From: Fusibacter_A sp965140735
GTDB lineage: Bacteria; Bacillota; Clostridia; Peptostreptococcales; Acidaminobacteraceae
Direction of reading: 5' to 3'
Assembly (NCBI GenBank): GCA_965140735.1
Contig: OZ223306.1
Coordinates: forward strand, 4,464,001 to 4,528,000
Length of the DNA stretch: 64,000 nucleotides
The translations under genes were made by a program, and so were the position numbers. Shown here piece after piece: positions 27,289 to 36,866 of this stretch. The notes under the pieces were generated by a model. The model worked only from the letters and a program-made list of their open reading frames with translations, was not told the DNA's origin and did no database searches. How positions within the stretch are numbered: position 1 is the stretch's first letter; each line of letters starts with the position of its first letter.

Positions 27289-29499
27289 ATGAAGGTTTTA
27301 ATAACAGGTGGATATGGTTTTATTGGCTCATATGTAGCAGATAAATTTCATAGAGAGGGCCATAGTGTTTTTATTATAGACAATTTAACGAATGGGGTGA
27401 AATCCAATTTTATTCATAAGCATAGATTTTATGAATTGAATGTAGAGGATCCAAAGTGTGAAGAAGTATTCAAAAGCAATAATTTTGATCTTGTCATCCA
27501 TATGGCTGCTCAAAATGATGAGGCTTATTCTCAACAATTTAGTTACCGTGACACAAAGATCAATATTCTTGGACTGATGAATATGCTCAGTTTATCAACC
27601 AAGTATAAAGTGAAAAAATTTATCTTTGCTTCATCAGCATCTGTTTATGGGAATGATACAGATTTTCCTTGCAATGAAAATTCTCCTAAAGAGCCGGTAT
27701 CTGTATTAGGGATTAATAAACTTCTTGGGGAGTATTACTGTTCTCAATGGACGAACTTAAATAAAATTGAAACGATTTCACTCAGAATATCGAATGTATA
27801 TGGTCCTAGACAAGGGATGGAAAGTGGTGTCGTTTCGACGTTTTTTAATAGACAAAAAAGAGGTAAAGGAATCACCGTTTACGGGGATGGAGAACAACTT
27901 AGAGATTTTATTTACGTTGAAGATGTTGCAGATGCAGTTTATAAAGCAGCAAATATTAATTATTCAGGCGTATTGAATTTAAGTACAGGCATGGCGACTT
28001 CGGTCAATCAGCTTATTCAACTTATTGAGAAGTATGGTGAATTTAAATCTGTTCAACATGTGGAGGCTAAGCCGGAGGAAATAAAGAAGTCTCAACTAGA
28101 TAATAAGATGATTAAGCGTATTTTTGATTGGATTCCGGTTACAAAGCTTGAGGATGGTATTGAAAAGACACATGACTATTTTGTTCATGTTGCATCTGGC
28201 AAGTATAAAAACGAAGAAGATATGTCCCAAAATAGAAACAAATGGATTAATGAATCTTTAAAGACTTTTATTAAAATTAATGAAAGCAAATGGGTTCCAT
28301 ATATTGAAAATGCACTTGCGTTTGCAATACTCACGTTTTTTAGTATAAAAAATGAACTAATGTTTGTAACTTTTCCCGTGGATTTGAACTTATTTTTGAT
28401 CATTTTATTTTCAATTGTATATGGTTCTAAACAGGGGATTTTTGCATTTGTATTTAGTTTTATCTCTACAATTACTGTTTTTACTGCAACTAATCGTGAC
28501 CCACTAGTCCTTATGTACAGCACAGATTTTTATATAACTTTAGCTTTTTATGTATTTGTCGCATTTATCATTGGGTATATTAAAGATAATCATGTTCGTG
28601 AAAACGCCAATAGAGATGAAACTATTAATATTATCAATGAAAAAATGGACTTTATAACCAATTTATATCATGATATGCGTTCTGTAAGAGATGAACTTCA
28701 AAGTCAAATCGTCAATTCAGAGGATAGTTTTGGTAAGATTTTTTCCATTATTCAAGAATTGGATACTTTAAAACCAGAAGAAGTTTTTGCTAGGGCGATT
28801 ACTGTTCTTGAAAAATTGATGAAAGCACAAGCGGTTTCAATTTATAGATTTAGTGAAACAAGTAAATATGCAAGATTAATGGCTTGTTCATCTACCATGA
28901 ATGATACCGTTGTAAAATCTATAAAAATAGAGGACTATCCAGAGATTGTTAATGTAGTTGTGAAAAAGGATCTTTACGTATCTAGAGAACTTGCACCAGG
29001 GAGACCTATTATGGTTATGCCAGTATTTGATCATAGTAAGATTGTTGGAAGTATTCTCATTTATAAGACTGAATTTGAACGCCTTACATTATCTTATCAA
29101 AATTATTTCAGAGTAATAACGGACCTCGTTTCAAGCACTCTTTCAAAAGCTTACGCTTATGATATTGCTATTGAAAGTGATAAATATATACAAGGTACTA
29201 CTATTCTCAGACCTGAAGTTTTTAATGAAATGATGGAGAGTAAGAAAAATCTTAAAAAGAATCATAAGCTCAACTATGTCTTATTAAAAATTATTTTGAA
29301 TAAAATGTCTCAAATAAATGCAGCGGAGAAGGTTGGAAACATTATTAGAGATACAGATTTTATGGGCATTGACGATGACTCTAATTTTTCTCTTGTCCTT
29401 GGAAATACAAATGAAAGAGAAGCTGAATTTGTTATTGGAAGACTCGCTAAGCTCGGCGTGAAAGCCGAACTGTATGAAGAGGTGGTAAGAGATGAATAG
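27289..29499 (+). CDS. pelD: Fusion of NAD-epimerase-like domain with PelD (TM-GAF-degenerate GGDEF)
   Basis: 736 residues. Residues 1 to about 300 are an SDR epimerase fold (ITGGYGFIGSY, SSASVYGN, YGDGEQLRDFIYVEDV), but the catalytic Tyr of YxxxK is Leu140 (VLGINK, Lys144 kept), so ordinary epimerase chemistry is doubtful. Residues about 325-430 hold three or four membrane helices. A coiled linker leads to a GAF domain (about 490-600). The C-terminus is a GGDEF fold with RDTD at 687-690 and DDSNF at 696-700 in place of GGDEF. Degenerate active site with an intact RxxD I-site is exactly the PelD receptor layout, so it should bind c-di-GMP and switch on synthesis by PelF. PelD in known Gram-positive clusters is not described, to my knowledge, with an epimerase at its front. 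Confidence 0.8.
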   Translation: MKVLITGGYGFIGSYVADKFHREGHSVFIIDNLTNGVKSNFIHKHRFYELNVEDPKCEEVFKSNNFDLVIHMAAQNDEAYSQQFSYRDTKINILGLMNMLSLSTKYKVKKFIFASSASVYGNDTDFPCNENSPKEPVSVLGINKLLGEYYCSQWTNLNKIETISLRISNVYGPRQGMESGVVSTFFNRQKRGKGITVYGDGEQLRDFIYVEDVADAVYKAANINYSGVLNLSTGMATSVNQLIQLIEKYGEFKSVQHVEAKPEEIKKSQLDNKMIKRIFDWIPVTKLEDGIEKTHDYFVHVASGKYKNEEDMSQNRNKWINESLKTFIKINESKWVPYIENALAFAILTFFSIKNELMFVTFPVDLNLFLIILFSIVYGSKQGIFAFVFSFISTITVFTATNRDPLVLMYSTDFYITLAFYVFVAFIIGYIKDNHVRENANRDETINIINEKMDFITNLYHDMRSVRDELQSQIVNSEDSFGKIFSIIQELDTLKPEEVFARAITVLEKLMKAQAVSIYRFSETSKYARLMACSSTMNDTVVKSIKIEDYPEIVNVVVKKDLYVSRELAPGRPIMVMPVFDHSKIVGSILIYKTEFERLTLSYQNYFRVITDLVSSTLSKAYAYDIAIESDKYIQGTTILRPEVFNEMMESKKNLKKNHKLNYVLLKIILNKMSQINAAEKVGNIIRDTDFMGIDDDSNFSLVLGNTNEREAEFVIGRLAKLGVKAELYEEVVRDE

Positions 29500-30394
29500 A
29501 TATATTCTATTAATTTTCTTTTTTCAGTTAATCGTAGCGATTTTACATGGTCTATGGGCGATGAAAAAAGGGCATAATATGCCACTTGAGAAAATGGCAA
29601 TCATTGCATTTATACCAGTGTTGGGCCTAGTAATACCTTATCTTGGATTTTTATTTCCCAAAAAAGAGGGGGAAGGTGATCTTGCAGATGTATTTGATCA
29701 TAATAGTGAAGATATCAAGAATGACATACGATATGAAAAAATAGTGGAGATTGAAAAAGAAGTGAACTATGTGCCTGTTGAAGAGGCTTTGATTTTAAAT
29801 GATAGTTTGGTAAAGCGAAAGCTCATCATGGATACTGCTCAGGAAGATGCCTCAGAGTATCTCAGTTTTCTTAAACTTGCTATGGCAGACTCAGACATGG
29901 AAACGTCACATTATGCAGCTTCACTCGTCATGGAGATCAGTAGAAGACTTCAAAATATTATACAAAAGTCTTCAGTTGAATATGAAAAAGACAAGATGAA
30001 TGTAGACAAATTAGTAAAGTATATTGACAATGTGGGTAAGTATTACAATAGTGGTCTTTTGGATGAAAACAATGAAAGGCGATATGGCATTCTATATTCA
30101 GATTTGGTTGAGAAACTTATTGGTCTTGACTATTTTACAGAAGCTATTTTTAAGGAAAAGATTGAAACGGATATTAAGTTGATGACCCGTAGCAATATTC
30201 TTGATTGGATTGAACTGTATAATGAGAAGTACCCTGAAAGCGAAAAGCCCTATCTTTTGAAAATGAAATATTATTATATTACCAACAATATTGAAGGGAT
30301 CAATCATACACTAAAATCACTAGAATCTTCGCATGTGAATATCACGCGAGAGGGAAATGAAATTATCAAATATTGGGAAATGGAATCTGTATAA
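29492..30394 (+). CDS. pelE: PelE-like membrane protein
   Basis: 300 residues. Two N-terminal hydrophobic helices (about 4-22 and 33-54) are followed by an acidic, helical cytosolic region that resembles TPR-type repeats (HYAASLVMEISRRLQNII, YSDLVEKLIGLDYFTEAIF, YPESEKPYLLKMKYYY). The start overlaps the pelD stop by eight bases. Position between pelD and pelA and this domain plan match PelE, which in Pel systems joins PelD and PelG in the inner-membrane complex. Sequence similarity alone is too weak for certainty; the call rests largely on synteny. Confidence 0.7.
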   Translation: MNRYILLIFFFQLIVAILHGLWAMKKGHNMPLEKMAIIAFIPVLGLVIPYLGFLFPKKEGEGDLADVFDHNSEDIKNDIRYEKIVEIEKEVNYVPVEEALILNDSLVKRKLIMDTAQEDASEYLSFLKLAMADSDMETSHYAASLVMEISRRLQNIIQKSSVEYEKDKMNVDKLVKYIDNVGKYYNSGLLDENNERRYGILYSDLVEKLIGLDYFTEAIFKEKIETDIKLMTRSNILDWIELYNEKYPESEKPYLLKMKYYYITNNIEGINHTLKSLESSHVNITREGNEIIKYWEMESV

Positions 30395-30407
30395 GTGGGT
30401 GTAATGA

Positions 30408-32228
30408 ATGGATAAAAAGAGACATATTAAGATAGTTGTAGGCATTGTCATTCTTTTGGCAATTTTACTACAAGCGACTAGATTTGATAATTTTATTGTT
30501 TCAAATTTTCAAAATCCATCTGAAGAAATTGATACGGCTTTGATTAACACCGTGAAAATTGTAGAGCATGATCAAGAGGATGACAGTTTCCTAATCCTGT
30601 ATGATTCCTCGGAAGAACTAAGCGATAGCATTCACGAAAATGTAGTGGATGTGATGAAACACCTTAAGAAACTATACCGAGTTGAAGATGTGAGTTCATC
30701 CAAAGAGATTTATATTAAAGAAAAAACAGTTCTTATAATGCTTGAAAATTTAAGTAAAATTGAAAATCTAGAGGCTTTCATTCCCTATTTGGAAAAGGGT
30801 GGTAGACTTGCTCTATTAGAGACGCCTGATCAAAACAATAAGTTTAAATCACTTCATTCATTTTTTGGGATTATAGACTCGGGAAATGCATTAATTACTG
30901 AAGGTATCGCTTTTGATGAAAAATTCATGCCTGCGTATAAAGCAGACTATATTGAGAGCAATGCCGTTAGTAATTTTTCTATTCCAGTTACTTTAGAAAG
31001 CGATTGTGAAGTTTATATGACTTCACAAAAAAATATTCCTATTCTCTGGACGCGTAATGTCAAAGAGGGCAGAATTATGTTCTTTAATGGGACCATGTAT
31101 CAAGATAAAATGATGGAAGGGTTTCTTACTCGAGGACTCGCACTTGTAAATGAGTCTTTTATCTATCCTGTAATCAATAGTAAGGTCATCTGGCTTGATG
31201 ACTTTCCAGCACCTATGGCCAATGGCTACTATGATGAAATCAAGGCTGTTTACAACAAGACGATAAAGGAATTTTATATTGATATCTGGTGGCCTGAAAT
31301 GCTTGAGATATCCAAAGAATATGATCTAAAATATACGGGGGTCATGATACAGGTTTATAATGGTAGAACTTCACCCCCATTTTTGCAAGATCAAGGTGAG
31401 ATATCGGATTCTGAACTTGTTGCATTGGGGAGAGAGTTAATTCGAAGTGGTGGCGAACTAGGGCTTCATGGCTATAATCATCAGTCGCTCACACGTGAGT
31501 ACTGGAAATCTGATAAATTAGGCTATAATAGATGGGCAAGTATTGAGGATATGGAGAAGGCATTAAAAACAGTAAAAGAAAAATTAGAACGTACTTTTCC
31601 AAAATATGAAATTAATGTATATGTGCCACCTTCAAATGTCATGGATGTAGATGGCATTACAGCTTTAAAGGCTGTTTTTCCAGAAATAGATGTAATCGGG
31701 TCCGTTTATTCTGGAGATTATGAGTCACTTTCATACAGTCAAAATTTTGAATATACGGATCAAAATATGCTTAACTTACCAAGATTTTCAGCAGGGTATA
31801 ATTTCGGAATGGACAATCGGCTATCAACTTTTAACGGCATATTAGGATTTGGTGTAGTTCAACATTTTATTCATCCTGATGATTTTATGGATCCTGAAAG
31901 AAATGAAGGAAAGTCATGGATGGAGCAAGCTGAAAGCTTTGAAGAGTTTGCAGAAATGCTTGATACGCGTTACCCTTTTATTGAAGCTCAAACCGCTTCG
32001 GAAGCAGCTGTTAATGTAGAAAAATATTTAGGTCTTGATTACACTGTAAAATATTCAGATAAGGGTATACAAGTAACAACAAATGCAGAGGCTTTTCCGA
32101 TGTATATGTTTTTTCATAGTTCTAGAGAGATTGATGGCAGTGAGAACTGTGAAGTGAGATCTTTTGCTAAAGAAGATTACTTTGTAACATTTACGGATAA
32201 AGTATTTTCAATAGATTATAAAAGGTGA
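30408..32228 (+). CDS. pelA: PelA-type polysaccharide deacetylase (DUF2194-like)
   Basis: 606 residues, one N-terminal membrane anchor (about 7-25), the rest extracytoplasmic. Residues about 55-170 look like a reductase/GATase-like domain; residues about 255-540 are a carbohydrate-deacetylase-like barrel with WLDDFPAP (metal Asp and catalytic Asp) and GLHGYNHQ (His pair). This is the deacetylase form found in Gram-positive pel clusters, without the separate glycoside-hydrolase domain of Pseudomonas PelA. It should partly deacetylate the GalNAc/GlcNAc polymer after export, giving a cationic polysaccharide. Its stop overlaps the pelF start region. Confidence 0.8.
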   Translation: MDKKRHIKIVVGIVILLAILLQATRFDNFIVSNFQNPSEEIDTALINTVKIVEHDQEDDSFLILYDSSEELSDSIHENVVDVMKHLKKLYRVEDVSSSKEIYIKEKTVLIMLENLSKIENLEAFIPYLEKGGRLALLETPDQNNKFKSLHSFFGIIDSGNALITEGIAFDEKFMPAYKADYIESNAVSNFSIPVTLESDCEVYMTSQKNIPILWTRNVKEGRIMFFNGTMYQDKMMEGFLTRGLALVNESFIYPVINSKVIWLDDFPAPMANGYYDEIKAVYNKTIKEFYIDIWWPEMLEISKEYDLKYTGVMIQVYNGRTSPPFLQDQGEISDSELVALGRELIRSGGELGLHGYNHQSLTREYWKSDKLGYNRWASIEDMEKALKTVKEKLERTFPKYEINVYVPPSNVMDVDGITALKAVFPEIDVIGSVYSGDYESLSYSQNFEYTDQNMLNLPRFSAGYNFGMDNRLSTFNGILGFGVVQHFIHPDDFMDPERNEGKSWMEQAESFEEFAEMLDTRYPFIEAQTASEAAVNVEKYLGLDYTVKYSDKGIQVTTNAEAFPMYMFFHSSREIDGSENCEVRSFAKEDYFVTFTDKVFSIDYKR

Positions 32229-32233
32229 TGAAG

Positions 32234-33655
32234 ATGAAAATTTGTATTGTAGCTGAAGGGAGTTATCCTTATATAACCGGTGGCGTATCCAGTTGGGTAA
32301 ATACCCTGGTACAGAATATGGATATGCACGAGTTTGTAATATATGCAATTGCACCAGAAGAGAAATCCAGAGGTAATTTTAAGTATGATCTTCCTGACAA
32401 TGTTTCTGATGTCCATGAGGTTTTTTTGGATTCTTGGAAAAATGAACCCGTTGTTAAGCAGAGTAGATTAAAATTTTCTGATTCGGAAAGAGAAACCATA
32501 AAGGATCTTATACTGGGGAAAGTCTTCGATTGGGATTATATGTTTAACATTATTGAGCAAAAAAAAGTGAACGCGGTTCAAGATTTTTTACTTTCTAGAG
32601 ATTTCTTTGACATTGTATATCAAGCCTACGTGGAATCATATTCTCAAACCCCTTTTACTGAATTCTTTTGGACAATGAGATCACTTTTATTGCCACTTTT
32701 TCATATTATGAAGCATGATATTCCAAAAGCAGATGTTTATCATGCGCCTTCAACAGGGTATGCCGGTATTATTGGAAGTCTTGCCAAAAGAAGATATGGA
32801 AAGCCGTTGATTATAACCGAACATGGCATTTACACAAGGGAAAGAGAAATTGAAATTATAAAAGCAACTTGGATGAAAAATTATTATAAAAATATGTGGA
32901 TTGAATTCTTCTATAATTTATCTAGATGTTCATATGGTTATGCCGATCGTGTGATTACTTTGTTTAACCGAAATAAGGAAGTCGAGATCTCTCTTGGCTG
33001 TAGCGAAAATATTATTAGTATTATCCCAAATGGTGTTGATTACGAAAATTTTTCTAAATTAGCTGAAGTTGAGCCTGTCCGTAAGCCTAATATAAAATAT
33101 TCGGTAGGTGCCATAGTGAGAGTAGTCCCAATAAAGGATATAAAAACTATGATATCTGCGTTTGCTTTGGTTAAGCATGAATTGCCTGAGGCGGAGTTCG
33201 TCATTATTGGACCTATAGATGAAGATAGTGATTATTATAATGAATGCATACAGCTTGTGGCTGACCTAAAGCTTGAAGACATCACTTTCACAGGTAAAGC
33301 AGATGTGAAGTCCTATATTCCACATTCTGATGTATTTGTACTTTCAAGTATAAGTGAAGGACAGCCTCTATCAATACTTGAAACAATGGCTTGTGGTAAA
33401 CCTAATATTGCAACAGATGTTGGAAGTTGTAAAGAAGTCCTTTATGGTGAAGCCGATAGACTTGGAAAATGTGGCGTTATTGTACCTATCATGGATTATG
33501 TGACACTTTCAAAGAGCATCATAAAGTTACTAAGAGATGAGCCTTTGAGAAAAGAAATGGGTGAAATTGCGATGCAAAGAATTGATAACTATTTTCGAAG
33601 AGAAATGATGGTGAACAGTTATATCGATATTTATGAAGAATTGGGCAGTAGGTGA
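32234..33655 (+). CDS. pelF: PelF family glycosyltransferase
   Basis: GT4-type cytosolic glycosyltransferase that polymerises the Pel backbone from UDP-sugars. 473 residues from the third possible start; AAGGTG lies 6 bases upstream of this ATG, while ATG 32228 and GTG 32225 overlap the site itself. Motifs: CIVAEGSYPYITGGVSSWV at the start (PelF signature), ITEHGIYTRERE, NGVDYENF, SVGAIVRVVPIKDI and EGQPLSILETMACGKP with the E-x7-E donor-binding motif. Activated through PelD in known systems. Confidence 0.92.
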   Translation: MKICIVAEGSYPYITGGVSSWVNTLVQNMDMHEFVIYAIAPEEKSRGNFKYDLPDNVSDVHEVFLDSWKNEPVVKQSRLKFSDSERETIKDLILGKVFDWDYMFNIIEQKKVNAVQDFLLSRDFFDIVYQAYVESYSQTPFTEFFWTMRSLLLPLFHIMKHDIPKADVYHAPSTGYAGIIGSLAKRRYGKPLIITEHGIYTREREIEIIKATWMKNYYKNMWIEFFYNLSRCSYGYADRVITLFNRNKEVEISLGCSENIISIIPNGVDYENFSKLAEVEPVRKPNIKYSVGAIVRVVPIKDIKTMISAFALVKHELPEAEFVIIGPIDEDSDYYNECIQLVADLKLEDITFTGKADVKSYIPHSDVFVLSSISEGQPLSILETMACGKPNIATDVGSCKEVLYGEADRLGKCGVIVPIMDYVTLSKSIIKLLRDEPLRKEMGEIAMQRIDNYFRREMMVNSYIDIYEELGSR

Positions 33656-33661
33656 TGAAAA

Positions 33662-35107
33662 ATGGCAGGTATTGGATTTGAACTGAAGAAGCTTTATAGT
33701 GAAAAAGGCATATTAAGAGGTCTAAGAGCATTTCTCTATTCTTTTGTGGTTACAGTTGGACCGATGATATTATGTATTCTGCTCATTACTTTTATGCAGT
33801 ACTTATTGGAAGAGAAAGGTGAAGATTACCTCAGCCGACAAGTATTTGTAGCGGTGATTCAATATGCATTTATCTTTTCATTGCTTATATCTGGAGGGGC
33901 TGCCATGTATCTTTCTCGATTTTTTGCAGATATGATGTATACGGATAAACTCGATGAGATACTCAATGGGCTTGATTTTGCACTTGTGGTATCCCTTATG
34001 ATAGGAACTGTTGAAGCACTTGTGTTTTTATATTATTCAAGTCTTGATTTTGTGACAGCTCTTATGGCGTATTGTTTGTTTATGATCCTCATAGTGGTAT
34101 GGGAATATGCTATAATAATTACAGCTATTAAGAATTATGGGAAAGTTTTCAATATATATCTTTCAGGCGTTCTAACAGGTGTTTTGGTTACAATTATAAT
34201 GGTTCTGTTGGACATAAAAAATTCGAATTATTATCTTTTTGCGATTTTAGCGACTTTCAGTATCATTGCAACAAGACTTATTTACTATGTTCGATCTGTT
34301 TTTAAGACGCGTGAGAAATTTAGTGTTTTAGCGATCGAAAGTCTAGACATTTATGGTCGTTTGGTTTTAGTGGGTCTTTTTATGAATGCTGGTATTTATA
34401 TACAGAACATGGTATATTGGATGACTGATGAGGCAACCGTCGTGGCAACAACATTTAGGATTGCGCCTTTTTATGATGTGCCAATGTTTTATGCATTTTT
34501 GACCGTTGTTCCTGCAATGATATTTTTCATTATTTTCTTTGAAACAAACTTTTATGATCGATATAAGGACTATTATGATCAAATCGTACATGGTGGTGGT
34601 CTTAAGGAGATGGAGTCCTCTAAGAAAACAATGATTCGAACCCTCTATCAGGAGTATTCGGGGGTTATGGAAATTCAGTTGTTTTTTACTATTGTATTCC
34701 TACTTTTAGGAAGAGTGTTGCTTCCAAGACTGGGAATTTCGCAGTCATCTGTGGATATATACAGCATTTTAACATTTGGTTGCTATATTTATGGCGCAAT
34801 CTATGTGTGTGTTATGATCCTTCTCTATTTCGATGATATTAAAGGTGCTACATGGACTAGTTTCTCGTTCTTTATAACCGATTTAGTGTTCACAGTAATT
34901 TCATTGAGATTTGGAGATCGTGCCACTGGCTTTGGTTTCTTTCTAGCCACGGTAGTTACTTTTGTGATAGGTTATTATAGGCTAAACTATTATATGAAAA
35001 ATTTGGATTATTACACTTATTGCAACCAACCATTGTTGCAAGCTAGACCATCAGGGCTATTTTCTAGATTGGCAAAAGTTATGAGGTTGCTTGGAGCCAA
35101 ACCATAA
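33662..35107 (+). CDS. pelG: PelG exopolysaccharide transporter subunit
   Basis: 481 residues with about 12 membrane helices. It starts MAGIGFELKKLYSEKGILRG, the family signature of PelG. PelG is a MOP-superfamily (Wzx-like) inner-membrane protein thought to move the growing polymer across the membrane together with PelD and PelE. It is separated from pelF by six bases. In this Gram-positive setting no outer-membrane PelB/PelC is expected, and none is present. Confident assignment. Confidence 0.92.
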   Translation: MAGIGFELKKLYSEKGILRGLRAFLYSFVVTVGPMILCILLITFMQYLLEEKGEDYLSRQVFVAVIQYAFIFSLLISGGAAMYLSRFFADMMYTDKLDEILNGLDFALVVSLMIGTVEALVFLYYSSLDFVTALMAYCLFMILIVVWEYAIIITAIKNYGKVFNIYLSGVLTGVLVTIIMVLLDIKNSNYYLFAILATFSIIATRLIYYVRSVFKTREKFSVLAIESLDIYGRLVLVGLFMNAGIYIQNMVYWMTDEATVVATTFRIAPFYDVPMFYAFLTVVPAMIFFIIFFETNFYDRYKDYYDQIVHGGGLKEMESSKKTMIRTLYQEYSGVMEIQLFFTIVFLLLGRVLLPRLGISQSSVDIYSILTFGCYIYGAIYVCVMILLYFDDIKGATWTSFSFFITDLVFTVISLRFGDRATGFGFFLATVVTFVIGYYRLNYYMKNLDYYTYCNQPLLQARPSGLFSRLAKVMRLLGAKP

Positions 35108-35122
35108 TTATGGGGGGAGATC

Positions 35123-36862
35123 ATGAAGCGAAGAATGAGTATTAATACTGTATTGATTGCACTAATAGTCTTTTTAGTCGTATTTTTAGGTTATTCTGTA
35201 TACGATACTTACTTTAAGACTGATGAGGTTTTAGAAACAAATATAGAACCGCCATATGCTGAACCGAAAATAGAATCTAGTATACAAAGCCCTTTCGTAG
35301 ATAATGAAAGCATTTACTTAAATGATGAAGATGGTAAAGTGATAGATGTATATGTCACTATTCTTCAACCTGATAGTGATAAGTATTCAACACATGATGA
35401 TATTTTAGCTTATACATTTAACTATGATGGTGTTAATAAAAAGCCGGCAGCTAAAGCAGTCTTTCAAGTTGGGGATGAGAATGGACCGAAACAAGGGTTC
35501 TTAAGTGTGAATCCTAAATTGGCAAATGCTGTACTTGAACCTAGGGGACGATCAACAAGTCAAAGTCCCAACAAGTCTTACAAGATTACGCTTTCTGACA
35601 AAGCAGCGCTCTGGGGTGGGCAGAAAGTCCTCAATCTAAATTTTCATCCTTATGATAAGAGTCGCGTTAGAAATAAGCTGGGGTTCGACTTTTACGAAAT
35701 TTTGCCCAATGTCACCAGCCTTAGAACTCAATTTGTTCGACTTCATATCAAGGATAACTCAAAAGGTATAGCAGGCGAATTCGTTGATTATGGGCTCTTT
35801 ACACATGTTGAGCAGGTCAATAAAAGATATTTAAAAGCTCATGGGCTAGACCGTGAGGGGCAACTTTACAAGGTCAACAACTTTGAATTTTATAGATATT
35901 TTGATACCTTGAAATTGAAAACAGATCCTGAGTATGATGAGGATGCCTTCAATATGAGATTGGACATAAGAGGCAATAAAGATCATAGCAAGTTATTAAA
36001 CATGCTGGATGATCTGAACAATTACGCTATGGATATAGATGAAGTCATCGAGAAACATTTTAATCGGGATAACTATCTGACTTGGCTTGCGTCAAATATC
36101 ATTATAGGTAATAGTGATACAGTGAATCAAAACTTTTTTCTTTATAGTCCACAGGCAATTGAAAATTGGTATTTTATACCTTGGGATTGTGATGGTGCGT
36201 GGGGATGGATTTATGAGAACAATCTAGATGGTGAAGATAATCTTTACTCGGAATGGCAGTACGGTATTCAGAGTTTATGGGGATCAAATCTCAACAATCG
36301 ATTCTTAAGAAAAAAAGAAAATGTGATTCAGCTAAACCAAAAGATTGAAGAGTTGATGCTTGTGTATACTGAGGATCAGGTTAATCAATTTTTATCAGCA
36401 TATTATCCAGAGGTTTTGAAATCTCAATCCAAACCAGAGGCGTTGATGAAATTGGGTTCTTCACCTGAGAAATTTGCAAGATCCTACAATATGCTTTCTT
36501 CTGTACCCAAGAAAAATTATGACGTATATAAGGCTTCTGAGGAAAAACCAATGCCCTTTTTTCAACATCCTGTAGAGATGAGAGACGGGATGGCCTATTT
36601 TAGCTGGGATAATTCTTTTGATCTACAAAATGATCAATTGGTTTATGATCTTGAGATTTCAACTACCCCTGACATGGCGAATATAGTACACTCAAATTCA
36701 GGGATCAACGCAACAGAGGATTTTGTCAGCCTAGAAAAGGGTAACTATTATATGAGAGTAAAAGTGAGAGATGCTTCTGGTAATTCGATGATTGCATTTG
36801 ACACCTATAGAGATCTTGATGGGATAAAGTATTTCGGTGTCATGGAAGTACAGGTGGAATGA
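35123..36862 (+). CDS. Membrane-anchored CotH-kinase-like protein
   Basis: 579 residues with one N-terminal anchor (INTVLIALIVFLVVFLGYSV) and a large external part. A CotH-type atypical kinase core spans about residues 75-400: EPRGRSTSQSPNKSYKI (nucleotide-binding region), NFHPYDKSRVRNKLGFDF, GLFTHVEQVNKRYL, WLASNIIIGNSDTVNQNFFL and IPWDCDGAWGW with the metal-binding Asp residues. The C-terminal 110 residues resemble a fibronectin-like beta domain. CotH proteins phosphorylate spore-coat proteins in Bacillus; here the protein lies outside the cell and directly after pelG, followed by VTC and DUF4956 genes. Its target is unknown; cell-surface proteins or the polysaccharide are possible. Confidence 0.75.
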   Translation: MKRRMSINTVLIALIVFLVVFLGYSVYDTYFKTDEVLETNIEPPYAEPKIESSIQSPFVDNESIYLNDEDGKVIDVYVTILQPDSDKYSTHDDILAYTFNYDGVNKKPAAKAVFQVGDENGPKQGFLSVNPKLANAVLEPRGRSTSQSPNKSYKITLSDKAALWGGQKVLNLNFHPYDKSRVRNKLGFDFYEILPNVTSLRTQFVRLHIKDNSKGIAGEFVDYGLFTHVEQVNKRYLKAHGLDREGQLYKVNNFEFYRYFDTLKLKTDPEYDEDAFNMRLDIRGNKDHSKLLNMLDDLNNYAMDIDEVIEKHFNRDNYLTWLASNIIIGNSDTVNQNFFLYSPQAIENWYFIPWDCDGAWGWIYENNLDGEDNLYSEWQYGIQSLWGSNLNNRFLRKKENVIQLNQKIEELMLVYTEDQVNQFLSAYYPEVLKSQSKPEALMKLGSSPEKFARSYNMLSSVPKKNYDVYKASEEKPMPFFQHPVEMRDGMAYFSWDNSFDLQNDQLVYDLEISTTPDMANIVHSNSGINATEDFVSLEKGNYYMRVKVRDASGNSMIAFDTYRDLDGIKYFGVMEVQVE

Positions 36863-36866
36863 ACTG

